Assembly: GCA_965262565.1 (NCBI GenBank)
Contig: CBDHFQ010000004.1
Coordinates: 1 to 64,000, forward strand
Origin: CBDHFQ01 sp965262565
GTDB taxonomy: Bacteria; Bacteroidota; Bacteroidia; J057
Length of the DNA stretch: 64,000 nucleotides
Direction: 5' to 3'
Part shown: positions 17,477 to 26,449 of the stretch, piece after piece
Layout: each line of letters begins with the position of its first letter
Numbering within the stretch: the first letter of the stretch is position 1
The notes under the pieces: generated by a model
Told to the model about the DNA's origin: nothing
Database searches by the model: none
The model's input: the letters and a program-made list of their open reading frames with translations, nothing else
Program-made: the position numbers and the translations under genes

Positions 17477-19528
17477 ATGCGTTTCCATGCCTTAATATTT
17501 ATTTGTCTTGCCCTGTTTACGGCAAATAAAAATATTGGCCAGACTGTTTTTCCTCGTTCATATTTAGGGAAAGTACACACCCCCCGAGGGCACCTTCATG
17601 TTCTTTGGATTTTTGTGCGCTACGACAATAAAAATTTATTCAATAATCCGAAATGGTTAGATGATTCCGGGAGGGATGCCCTTCCTGTGATGGCTAATGG
17701 ATTTCCTAATCATTTATTTAACACTACTCCGGAATCTATCGGACAGGTAGGCCAAAGAAAAAATCTTTCAGATTTTTTTTACAAGATGTCAAATGGTGAA
17801 TTTCTATTGACGGGGGATGTTTTTCCAGTACAGGTTCCTATTACCTATATTCCAGAGGTTAGAGGGAATTTTTCCACCCGAGGGCAAAGGATGAATCAGG
17901 CGGCAATTGATTGGATTGCTGAAAACTATCCAGACTTCGATTGGAGTAAATACGATAACAGAAAGAATAATTCCAATTTCAAAATTAATAATATAGAAAG
18001 TGAGCCCGATGGTATCTTAGACTATGTTGTCTTTATGCATAGAGCTCCTGGATTAGAAGGAGTAGGAAGCCCTGGTAGATTAAGAGTACCTAATACTGAC
18101 TACCTGATCAGAGATGGACACACGGGACTGAAAAGTTTTGCTGAGACAGAGCAAAATTGGCAGTTCTTTTTGCACGAATTCGCTCACAATCTTTATAATA
18201 GTCCTCATTATGCCGGGGCCAATGGGTCTGATGGATTGAGATATTACACCCAAAAAGGATGGGGGCTTATGTCCTTTGGTACTACTTCTTTTTCAACTAT
18301 GAATGCGTGGGAATCCTGGTGGTTGGGATGGTTGGAACCGAAACAAGTCGTCCGTTCGGGGATATACGAACTAAAAGATTTTGTTACTGAATATGATGCT
18401 ATAAGAATTCCTATTCCTGGAACTTATGATTATGTCTGGCTGGAAAACCACCAAAAGAAAGATCCTTGGGATGATAAGGTATTTTATAATAGCGAAGAAA
18501 AAGGCTATCCATCTTCTGCACCAGGGATCTATATGTACACTGTTGGTAGACAAGGATCTAATCGAGATAATGCAAGACTCAATCCACTTCAGGCAAGGGA
18601 TGCAAACCTAATTAAATTCTTTAACGCGGAAGGAAATTTTGACTATGAGCCTTCCGGTGATAGTATAGATACAGAGTTTTTTCGAGCGATAGCTTTTGAA
18701 AAAGTAGAGAAGAATCCATTTTCCGGACAAAACGACTTTCAGTATATTCGATACGATTTCAATGGAAATGAAAGAATTGAGGTAGGATTTTTACATGGGA
18801 ACAGAGATTCAGGAGGTAAAGAACAAAAAGATATTTGGGCCACAGCACAAAATAACCAATTGTCGCTTACTGTGGATCACTCAGGCAACGAAGATGATGC
18901 CTTTGTCCTTGGAGATGAAATAGGACTTTCTGGAATTATTCCAGTTACTCATTTCCCTTTGTATAACAGGAAGCAACAAGAGTTAGAGGCTTACGTCATA
19001 AATGGTATAACTATAAAAATTTTAGAGCGTGATTCGCTTGGTACTTATAGGTTGGATATACAACTTGATGATTGGAATGTAAGAAAGGATAGTCGTTGGT
19101 GTGGGAACCTCCTTATAGCGGAAGAAGTAAATATTCCTGACTCCATGCTACATATTAAATCAGATGTTGTGTTGAGGTTAGATCATAGTAGGACACCTGA
19201 CAGATTGACTCCTCATCCAATAACCGGGAATTTTACTAATCCTACAAAACTAGTTGTGGAATCTGGAAGGGGAATTATGCTGGAAAGAGGAAGTGAACTA
19301 ATCATAGATAATTACAGCCAACTAATTCTACAAGCTGGAGCAAAATTAGTCATAGAAAAAGGAGCAAAATTAACTATTAGAAACGAGGGTGAACTAATCA
19401 TGGGAGGTGATAGTGAACTGTCGGTAATGAAACGTGGTAAATTTGAAAGGAAAGAGTCAGGAAGAGTGGATATTCCTGAAGAAGCGACCTTAAATTTTGC
19501 AAAAAAGTCTAAAGTCCGTGGTATATGA
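17477..19528 (+). CDS. Secreted M6-like metalloprotease with beta-repeat tail
   Basis: I chose the ATG at 17477 because it gives a classical signal peptide (MRFHALIFICLALFTA). An upstream in-frame ATG at 17438 would add 13 residues. The peptidase domain shows HVLWIFVRYDN, FYKMSNGEF and the zinc site HEFAHNLYNSPH (HExxHxxxxxxH; first His is residue 233 from this start), as in M6/immune-inhibitor-A-like peptidases. The last 100 residues are short alternating beta repeats (LIIDNYSQL, LVIEKGAKL, LTIRNEGEL) that may form a beta-helix-like stalk. No T9SS sorting tail is visible, so the export route beyond the inner membrane is unclear. Confidence 0.82.
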   Translation: MRFHALIFICLALFTANKNIGQTVFPRSYLGKVHTPRGHLHVLWIFVRYDNKNLFNNPKWLDDSGRDALPVMANGFPNHLFNTTPESIGQVGQRKNLSDFFYKMSNGEFLLTGDVFPVQVPITYIPEVRGNFSTRGQRMNQAAIDWIAENYPDFDWSKYDNRKNNSNFKINNIESEPDGILDYVVFMHRAPGLEGVGSPGRLRVPNTDYLIRDGHTGLKSFAETEQNWQFFLHEFAHNLYNSPHYAGANGSDGLRYYTQKGWGLMSFGTTSFSTMNAWESWWLGWLEPKQVVRSGIYELKDFVTEYDAIRIPIPGTYDYVWLENHQKKDPWDDKVFYNSEEKGYPSSAPGIYMYTVGRQGSNRDNARLNPLQARDANLIKFFNAEGNFDYEPSGDSIDTEFFRAIAFEKVEKNPFSGQNDFQYIRYDFNGNERIEVGFLHGNRDSGGKEQKDIWATAQNNQLSLTVDHSGNEDDAFVLGDEIGLSGIIPVTHFPLYNRKQQELEAYVINGITIKILERDSLGTYRLDIQLDDWNVRKDSRWCGNLLIAEEVNIPDSMLHIKSDVVLRLDHSRTPDRLTPHPITGNFTNPTKLVVESGRGIMLERGSELIIDNYSQLILQAGAKLVIEKGAKLTIRNEGELIMGGDSELSVMKRGKFERKESGRVDIPEEATLNFAKKSKVRGI

Positions 19529-19632
19529 TAAATTACCGATTACTTCTTCTCAAGAAAATTAGAATGTTACTGTTCCAGAAGCCGTGTAAATAGTGAGTGA
19601 AAATGATATCCCAGATAGTGGTAATAAAAGAA

Positions 19633-22218
19633 TTAGAGAGAAGTTTGTTCTCTTTTTCTATTCATTTGCCATTCGTATATCAACACCCCGATGACCACGC
19701 CTATGAGGATAATGGAAAAAATAAGGGATAATCTTTCTCCTTGCCTATATGATTGAGGTTCAAATTTAAAGACAACTTCGTGATTACCTGCTGGAATAAC
19801 TAATCCCCTAAAAACGTAATTTGCCTGTAAGTGGGGAACTCTTTCGCCGTCTATATATGCATGCCACCCCTTCTTATCATTATAGTATACTTCTGAAAAG
19901 ATCGCTAGACCTTCCTGGGCAGAAGTACTTTCGTAAGAAATATAATTGGGCCTATACTCTTTAAGGCTTATTTTAGCATTGCCATCTATCTCATAGCTTT
20001 CCCTGATCATATCTCTATATTGTTCATTGATTATAGCTGTTTCTCGTGGATCTATTTCATTTAGCGCAGCAATTTCTTCATTGGGGTTAGATACAATTTG
20101 TGTGTTGGAAACATACCACACCGGGCCGTACGGATTGGGATTTCGAACCGGAGGTTGGTCGGGATTGATAATGATGTAACGAGTATTGAGCATGTTAAGT
20201 GTGTGAAGAGGTTTAAAGATCTCTCTCATGGTAGAATCATCCAAGTTGCTTTGTTGAGCGCGAATACTTGAAATAAATGCTTGTATTTCGGGGCTAATAT
20301 GTCTTGAAATGAGATCTTGATACCTTCTAAGCTTAGCTGCGTGATATCCTCCTACAGATCTATGATGATAAGATGTTTTAGATTCGTTAAAGGTATCTCC
20401 CGTAAGATTCAACACTCTATAATGTGGATCTTTATCTTGTAAAATACTTTGACTGGCTTTAGTAGGTTGGAATTGTTGTTCATAAGCCCTTCTCCTTTCG
20501 AATGAATCTGCATTAAGATATCTTAGATTAATGGGAACCATATCAAACAGGATAAGGATTCCTAATCCAATGTATAAGATATTCTCTTTGATCGTTCCTT
20601 TAAGGAAAAACCATAAAATGCCAGCGACTAATAAAATAAAAGCGGTAGATCGGAAAGCATCATTTCTTAACATCGTAGCTCGATCTTCATACAGTGCATC
20701 TAATACATCCTGCAGCTGAGGAGAATTTTTTTCCACTTGCAACATTCTGCTTAAGGTAGAAGAATCAGAGTGAAATGAAGATTCAGCAGAAAAACTCAAA
20801 AGGAAAGGACCTACTAAAGCAATGAGTAAGCATAAGCCTCCGGCAATTCCTGTAGCCAAGAAAAGGTTTTTTTGCAGCGATTCTTCCTCAAAATCATGTC
20901 GATGCTGAACAAAGTAATAAAGGCCAAGTGCTCCTAATAAAGGCATTGTAAATTCGGGGATAACCAGCATCATCGATACCGCACGAAATTTATTATAGCC
21001 AGGGAAATAATAGAAAAATAATTCTGTTAACAATGGAAAGTTTCTACCCCAGCTTAGAACTAAAAAAAGGACAGTAGTTGCTAATAACCACCATTTGATT
21101 CTTCCAGGGACCATCAATAAGCCTAATACAAACAGAAAACAAACAATTGCGCCTACATAAACAGGTCCTGAGGTGAAAGGCTGATCACCCCAATACGTTG
21201 GCCACCTTTCGGTATATCTTTCAGCATTCTTTCTCCCTACACTTCTGGACAAAAAATCTACTGTAGCGGAATTTTTAGGAAGTTCGCTATAACTTGCTCC
21301 ACCGAAATAATTTGGAATCATCAGGGTAAAAGATTCTGATATACCGTAACTCCATCTGAGAGCATATTCTATATCCAATCCAGAATCTCCTGTTGGATTT
21401 TGATTGTCAGTAAGTACGGGCTTTCCTCGGATAGTGGCATCCGCATATTCATAAGTAGTCCAAATTCTACCTATATTTGGGCCAACGGCTAAAATAGCTG
21501 CCAGAATGAGGGCACCGGAGGCCTGAGCAAAAGGCAAAAATTCTTTGTTTCTTATTGCATCCACTAGATATACAATACCAAGTACTATAAGGGTTAATGC
21601 AAGGTAGTAAGTGATCTGGAAGTGATTTGCGTTGATTTCCAAAGCCAGGAAAAACGCCGTTATCGCACCACCTAACAATAATTTTCCACGGAAGGTAAGA
21701 ATGACCCCTGCTATTACTGGAGCCATATAAGCTATGGCATTCGCCTTGGAAGTATGTCCTGGTTCCATGATAATGAAAAAGTAAGACGACAAGGCAAAAG
21801 CTGCAGCCCCAATACCACTTATATAAGGATTTACTTTTAATACTCTAAGTAAAAAGAAAAACCCCAAGAACATGAGAAAAATGTAATTCACGGGCCTGGG
21901 TAATCCGAAACGAAAAATTTTATCAATGACGTTAAAAAGGTTGCTCTTATAGAGCACACTAATTTGAAAGGCAGGCATACCTCCAAACATTCTTGTTGTC
22001 CACAATGCTTCTTCCCCGCTTTCTGCTCTAAAGTCCGAAAGCTCTTTAGACATTCCCTGAAAATGGGCAATATCACTCTGCGACAATACTTCGCCTTGGA
22101 ATGCAGGCTTAAAGTAAATGGAAATCACTACTAAAAAGGCAACAATGATACCTATGTGTATACCGATTACCCTTTTCCATTGTGAATCTTTTTGCGGAGA
22201 TATTCCGTTTTGAGCCAT
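19633..22218 (-). CDS. YfhO-family multi-pass membrane protein
   Basis: The 861-residue protein has a short cytoplasmic N-terminus and about a dozen membrane helices. It has conserved YfhO features: FQGEVLSQSDIAHFQG in the first loop, RMFGGMPAF, MEPGHTSKANAIAYM, and a large soluble domain near residues 590-800 (DPHYRVLNLTGD, YHAAKLRRYQDL, GNHEVVFKFEP). YfhO proteins are GT-C-like. Firmicute members take part in glycosylation of teichoic or lipoteichoic acids, and the role in Bacteroidota is not defined. Location just downstream of nucleotide-sugar genes suggests a surface-glycan role. A -7-like element lies 19-26 bases upstream. Confidence 0.88.
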   Translation of the reverse strand: MAQNGISPQKDSQWKRVIGIHIGIIVAFLVVISIYFKPAFQGEVLSQSDIAHFQGMSKELSDFRAESGEEALWTTRMFGGMPAFQISVLYKSNLFNVIDKIFRFGLPRPVNYIFLMFLGFFFLLRVLKVNPYISGIGAAAFALSSYFFIIMEPGHTSKANAIAYMAPVIAGVILTFRGKLLLGGAITAFFLALEINANHFQITYYLALTLIVLGIVYLVDAIRNKEFLPFAQASGALILAAILAVGPNIGRIWTTYEYADATIRGKPVLTDNQNPTGDSGLDIEYALRWSYGISESFTLMIPNYFGGASYSELPKNSATVDFLSRSVGRKNAERYTERWPTYWGDQPFTSGPVYVGAIVCFLFVLGLLMVPGRIKWWLLATTVLFLVLSWGRNFPLLTELFFYYFPGYNKFRAVSMMLVIPEFTMPLLGALGLYYFVQHRHDFEEESLQKNLFLATGIAGGLCLLIALVGPFLLSFSAESSFHSDSSTLSRMLQVEKNSPQLQDVLDALYEDRATMLRNDAFRSTAFILLVAGILWFFLKGTIKENILYIGLGILILFDMVPINLRYLNADSFERRRAYEQQFQPTKASQSILQDKDPHYRVLNLTGDTFNESKTSYHHRSVGGYHAAKLRRYQDLISRHISPEIQAFISSIRAQQSNLDDSTMREIFKPLHTLNMLNTRYIIINPDQPPVRNPNPYGPVWYVSNTQIVSNPNEEIAALNEIDPRETAIINEQYRDMIRESYEIDGNAKISLKEYRPNYISYESTSAQEGLAIFSEVYYNDKKGWHAYIDGERVPHLQANYVFRGLVIPAGNHEVVFKFEPQSYRQGERLSLIFSIILIGVVIGVLIYEWQMNRKREQTSL

Positions 22219-22236
22219 GATAGTTAGTTATACTAT

Positions 22237-22244
22237 CAAAGCTA
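22237..22244 (-). promoter_or_regulatory. Candidate -7 promoter element (TAGCTTTG)
   Basis: TAGCTTTG on the minus strand matches TAnnTTTG exactly and ends 19 bases before the YfhO-family start, implying a very short leader. No TTG at the -33 position is seen. This would allow the YfhO-family gene to be expressed separately from the upstream rfbA group. Confidence 0.35.
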
Positions 22245-22355
22245 CAAACATTGACGTGGAATGGAAAGTGTGATCCATAAAAATCACAAAAACAGATAAA
22301 TCTTATCAGATATTAAAGGTTGATGGAGTAATCAATGAACAATTAGTGTAGGAAA

Positions 22356-23258
22356 CTAATTAACAATCTGATGGCTATCTTTCGATTCTGCAACAATTTG
22401 CATTAAGTAATTTCCGTACCCACTCTTTCTAAGAGGTTGAGCGATAGTTACTAATTGATCTGCATTTATATATCCTTTTCTAAAGGCTACTTCTTCAATG
22501 CATCCAATTTTTAATCCCTGGCGATCTTCGATGATCTGAACAAAGCTACTGGCATCCATGAGAGAAGCGTGGGATCCCGTATCTAACCAGGCGATCCCTC
22601 GTTCGAGTATAGCGACATTTAGTTCACCCCATTCCAGATAAGTTTGATTTACATCAGTTATTTCCAATTCTCCTCTGGCGGAAGGGCTTAAGGATTTTGC
22701 AATCTCTACTACTCGTTGGTCATAGAAATAAACTCCGGGCACAGCGTAAGATGACTTTGGATTGACGGGTTTTTCTTCAATACTGATCGCTTGCCCATTT
22801 CGGTTAAAAGCTACTACTCCGTAGGCTTTGGGATTGGAAACATGATATGCAAATACCATCCCACCTCTATTTTCAGTCACAGTTTGTTGTGCATCTATTA
22901 ATGTTTCTGCTAACTGTGTACCGTAAAAGATATTATCTCCTAAAATGAGTGCAGCATCTTCCCCATCAAGAAACTTTTCGCCTATAATAAAGGCTTGTGC
23001 CAAGCCTTTAGGTTCAGGTTGAACGGCATACTGGAAATTACAACCCAGTTTTGAGCCATCTCCTAACAGTTGTTGAAATAACGGTAAATCTCTAGGAGTG
23101 GAAATGATAAGTATGTCTCTAATGCCCGCTGTCATTAAAGTGGACAGCGGGTAATATATCATAGGTTTATCGTAAACAGGCATTAGCTGCTTACTTACAG
23201 AAATAGTCAATGGATACAGACGGGTACCTGAGCCTCCAGCTAAAATGATTCCTTTCAT
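22356..23258 (-). CDS. rfbA: Glucose-1-phosphate thymidylyltransferase
   Basis: The 300-residue enzyme begins with the nucleotidyltransferase signature GIILAGGSGTRLYPLT and retains SKQLMPVYDKPMIYYPLS, LILGDNIFYG (metal/nucleotide site) and the RfbA-specific IEEKPVNPKSSYAVPG and WLDTGSH segments. It makes dTDP-glucose from dTTP and glucose-1-phosphate in the cytoplasm. It follows rfbC with only two bases between the genes, so they form one unit. rfbB and rfbD, needed to complete dTDP-rhamnose, are not in this cluster. Confidence 0.97.
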   Translation of the reverse strand: MKGIILAGGSGTRLYPLTISVSKQLMPVYDKPMIYYPLSTLMTAGIRDILIISTPRDLPLFQQLLGDGSKLGCNFQYAVQPEPKGLAQAFIIGEKFLDGEDAALILGDNIFYGTQLAETLIDAQQTVTENRGGMVFAYHVSNPKAYGVVAFNRNGQAISIEEKPVNPKSSYAVPGVYFYDQRVVEIAKSLSPSARGELEITDVNQTYLEWGELNVAILERGIAWLDTGSHASLMDASSFVQIIEDRQGLKIGCIEEVAFRKGYINADQLVTIAQPLRKSGYGNYLMQIVAESKDSHQIVN

Positions 23259-23260
23259 AT

Positions 23261-23815
23261 TTAATCAAATGGTGATTCAAAATCAGAAAAGTGTGGGCTG
23301 TTTTCATCTTTTTCAGATAACACAGCAGGAATACCTTTCCAAGGGAGGTTGAGTTGTGGATCATTCCAATAAATACTTCCTTCAGAAGCCTTATGGTATA
23401 AACGAGTACATTTGTAAAAAAATAAACAGGTGTCAGACAATACCTGAAAACCATGAGCCATACCTTCTGGAACGAACAGACATTTAGGATCTTCTGCCGA
23501 AAGTTCAAAGGCATAGTGTTTTCCATAAGTAGGAGATGATTTCCTGATATCCACCACGACATCCAATACGCTGCCTTGTAAAGTGGTAATCAATTTACCC
23601 TGAGCGTGAGGAGGTTTTTGAAAGTGTAAACCTCTTAATACTCCTTTGGCGGAATGTGATAAATTATCTTGAACAAAATTTATGTTCTCGAGTCCTAATT
23701 CACGAAATGACCTGCAGTTGTATAATTCCATAAAGTATCCTCTGGAATCTCCAAACCTGTCAGGTTCAATGATAAATACTCCAGGAATATCAGTTTCATA
23801 TTTGCGGAACCCCAT
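23261..23815 (-). CDS. rfbC: dTDP-4-dehydrorhamnose 3,5-epimerase
   Basis: The protein is a complete RfbC cupin: IEPDRFGDSRGYFMELY near the start, NLSHSAKGVLRGLHFQ with the catalytic His, GKLITTLQGSVLDVVVDIR, and LFVPEGMAHGFQVLSD. The start at 23815 (MGFRKYETDIPGVF) matches the usual family start better than the in-frame ATG at 23839, which would add eight residues. Its beginning overlaps the end of the UDP-xylose synthase gene by 20 bases, evidence of translational coupling. It converts dTDP-4-keto-6-deoxyglucose to dTDP-4-keto-rhamnose. Confidence 0.96.
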   Translation of the reverse strand: MGFRKYETDIPGVFIIEPDRFGDSRGYFMELYNCRSFRELGLENINFVQDNLSHSAKGVLRGLHFQKPPHAQGKLITTLQGSVLDVVVDIRKSSPTYGKHYAFELSAEDPKCLFVPEGMAHGFQVLSDTCLFFYKCTRLYHKASEGSIYWNDPQLNLPWKGIPAVLSEKDENSPHFSDFESPFD

Positions 23816-24755
23816 AAAGTTGTTGTTTAAAATACGCAAGCGTTCTTGTTAGACCTTCCTTACGGCTAATTTGTGGTTCCCATCCTAATATTTCTCTTGC
23901 TTTAGTAATATCTGGCTGTCTTACTTTAGGGTCGTCTTTAGGTAAATCTTTGAAAATGATGTTACTAGACGAATTTGTCAATTCAATAATTTCCTTGGCA
24001 AAGTCGAGAATCGTGATTTCCTGAGGATTACCTATATTTACAGGCATTTCTTCATCACTCATTAACAAACGATAAATTCCTTCTATTAAATCATCTACAT
24101 AACAAAAACTTCTGGTTTGGCTTCCGTCTCCAAACACCGTAATATCTTTACCGTGAAGTGCCTGATTCATAAAAGCCGGAAGTGCTCTACCATCATCCAT
24201 TCTCATTCTTGGACCATAGGTATTGAATATTCTCACAATACGAGTTTCTACTCCATGAACGCGATGATAAGCCATGGTGAGGGCTTCCATATATCTTTTA
24301 GCTTCATCATATACCCCTCTAAATCCAATAGGGTTAACATTTCCCCAATATGTTTCCTGCTGAGGATGCACCAAAGGATCTCCATAAACCTCAGAAGTAC
24401 TAGCAATAAGTACTCTTGCCCCTTTATTTTTTGCTAATCCCAGAATTTTATGAGTACCCATAGCTCCCACCTTCAAGGTCTGAATGGGTAATTTTAAGTA
24501 ATCTATAGGACTCGCCGGAGAAGCAAAATGCAGGATATAATCAAGCTCACCTGAAATGTAGGTGTAATTAGTAACATCGTACTTGATAAAAGAGAAATCA
24601 TCATGCCCAAAGAGATGTTCAATATTCTTCAGGTTACCGGTGATTAAGTTATCCATGACAACCACCTCAAAGCCTTCGCTTAAAAAACGATCAGAGAGGT
24701 GTGAGCCGAGAAAGCCCGCACCTCCTGTAATAAGTACTTTTGGTTTTCTATTCAT
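23796..24755 (-). CDS. UDP-glucuronate decarboxylase (UDP-xylose synthase), extended SDR
   Basis: The 319-residue protein has the NAD-binding GGAGFLGSHL at residues 11-20, a serine-rich STSEVYGDP segment, the catalytic YDEAKRYMEAL (YxxxK), and RIFNTYGPRM. The overall pattern is that of UXS-type decarboxylases rather than GalE or RmlB. The immediate upstream gene encodes UDP-glucose dehydrogenase, so the pair should convert UDP-glucose to UDP-glucuronate and then UDP-xylose. Context therefore supports the substrate assignment. A related SDR epimerase remains possible but is less likely. Confidence 0.92.
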   Translation of the reverse strand: MNRKPKVLITGGAGFLGSHLSDRFLSEGFEVVVMDNLITGNLKNIEHLFGHDDFSFIKYDVTNYTYISGELDYILHFASPASPIDYLKLPIQTLKVGAMGTHKILGLAKNKGARVLIASTSEVYGDPLVHPQQETYWGNVNPIGFRGVYDEAKRYMEALTMAYHRVHGVETRIVRIFNTYGPRMRMDDGRALPAFMNQALHGKDITVFGDGSQTRSFCYVDDLIEGIYRLLMSDEEMPVNIGNPQEITILDFAKEIIELTNSSSNIIFKDLPKDDPKVRQPDITKAREILGWEPQISRKEGLTRTLAYFKQQLYGVPQI

Positions 24756-24813
24756 TATCTTAAATCTTTCTACAACACGATTCTCACAAAATCTGCTAAG
24801 TTTTTATAGGAAA

Positions 24814-26163
24814 TTACTTATTTACCGGATGAGCATCTGGAATAATAACAGATTTCCTGCCGATAGAAAAATAAGTAAATCCATAATCCTTAACTGTGTC
24901 TAGCTCATAAACATTTCGGCCATCAAAAATGATAGGACGCTTAAGACTAGATTTGATCTTTTCGAAATCAGGCGTACGGAACTCATTCCACTCAGTGACG
25001 ATGATTAATGCATCAGCTCCGTTAAGCACCTCATAACGATCCTTACTGTATTCTATATCAAGATTAGTGTAAGCTTGTACCGATGGCATCGCTTCAGGAT
25101 CGAAAGCTTTTACTTTAGCTCCTTTATCAAGTAACTCCTGAATGATAACCAAAGATGGAGCCTCTCTTATATCATCAGTGTTTGGCTTGAATGCTAATCC
25201 CCAAATAGCAAAATTAAATCCAGTGAGATCTTCTCCATAATGACTCACTATTTTTTCGACTAAGATGCTTTTTTGAGTATTGTTTACCTTCATTACTGCC
25301 TCAAGAATGCTGAAGTTATAATCATAATCCTGAGAGGTTTTATATAAAGCAGATACGTCTTTTGGGAAACAAGAACCACCATAACCTACTCCAGGGAACA
25401 AAAATCGTTTTCCTATTCTGGAATCAGTTCCAATTCCTTTCCTAACTTCATCTACATTTGCACCCACACGCTCGCAAAGGTTAGCCACTTCATTCATAAA
25501 TGAAATTTTAGTCGCTAAAAAAGAGTTTGCTGCATATTTAGTTACTTCCGCACTGCGTTCATCCATGAATATGATTGGATTTCCAGACATCACAAAGGGT
25601 TTGTACAATCTAGACATGACCTGAACAGCTTTATCTGAACTAGCGCCAATAACAATTCTCTCAGGTTTCATGAAGTCCTGTACCGCAAACCCTTCTCTCA
25701 AAAACTCAGGATTAGATACTACATCGAATTCAGCCTGAGTAACTGCTTCAATGGTAGATCTTACTTTATCGGCCGTCCCAACTGGCACTGTACTTTTATT
25801 TACAACTACCTTGTAAGAAGTATCTAGCGTATTAAGTAATTGACCTATTTCACCAGCTACCCCTAACACATATTTTAAATCCGCTGAGCCATCCTCCATA
25901 GGGGGGGTTGGTAGTGCAAGGAATATGACCTCTGATGCATCCACGGCATCCGACAAAGAATCAGTGAAAGTTAATCTTCCTTCTTTAGTGTTGCGGTGGA
26001 ATAATGTTTCGAGACCAGGTTCATAAATAGGAACAACACCAGAGTGCAACTTAGCAAGTTTGTCCTGGTTGTTATCTACACAGATAACACTATTTCCAGC
26101 TTCAGCAAAGCAAGTTCCAGTAACAAGACCTACATACCCGGTTCCGATAACAGCAATTTTCAT
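24814..26163 (-). CDS. ugd: UDP-glucose 6-dehydrogenase
   Basis: The 449-residue protein shows the N-terminal Rossmann motif GTGYVGLVTGTCFAE and the family segments NKSTVPVGTAD and NPEFLREGFAVQDF. The catalytic cysteine lies in GVGYGGSCFPKDV, and the C-terminal domain has WGLAFKPNTDDIREAPS. It oxidises UDP-glucose twice with NAD to UDP-glucuronate. It is the first gene of the ugd-UXS-rfbC-rfbA unit. A TACTTTTG sequence on the minus strand at 26279-26286 fits the -7 consensus but is 116 bases from the start, so it is only a possible promoter. Confidence 0.97.
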   Translation of the reverse strand: MKIAVIGTGYVGLVTGTCFAEAGNSVICVDNNQDKLAKLHSGVVPIYEPGLETLFHRNTKEGRLTFTDSLSDAVDASEVIFLALPTPPMEDGSADLKYVLGVAGEIGQLLNTLDTSYKVVVNKSTVPVGTADKVRSTIEAVTQAEFDVVSNPEFLREGFAVQDFMKPERIVIGASSDKAVQVMSRLYKPFVMSGNPIIFMDERSAEVTKYAANSFLATKISFMNEVANLCERVGANVDEVRKGIGTDSRIGKRFLFPGVGYGGSCFPKDVSALYKTSQDYDYNFSILEAVMKVNNTQKSILVEKIVSHYGEDLTGFNFAIWGLAFKPNTDDIREAPSLVIIQELLDKGAKVKAFDPEAMPSVQAYTNLDIEYSKDRYEVLNGADALIIVTEWNEFRTPDFEKIKSSLKRPIIFDGRNVYELDTVKDYGFTYFSIGRKSVIIPDAHPVNK

Positions 26164-26449
26164 AATAACAATTTAAGTGTTTACTTTTCTAATTAATAGA
26201 TTTTAATGCGAAATGAATTATACCTCGACGGGATCAAGGTTTTATTCACGAATTGTTTGCTAAAAGTAAAATTTCACACAAAAGTATTGATTTGCACATA
26301 TTCATATAGTTTATTTTCCTCAACGGTTATTCTTTTTGGACGACCAGTTAAATATATTTTGTTATAAAAATAAACCATTTCTAATTTAACAGGTCAGTAG
26401 GAATACAACATGCAAAAATTGAATTGCCTCTTACTTATGTAACTTACCA

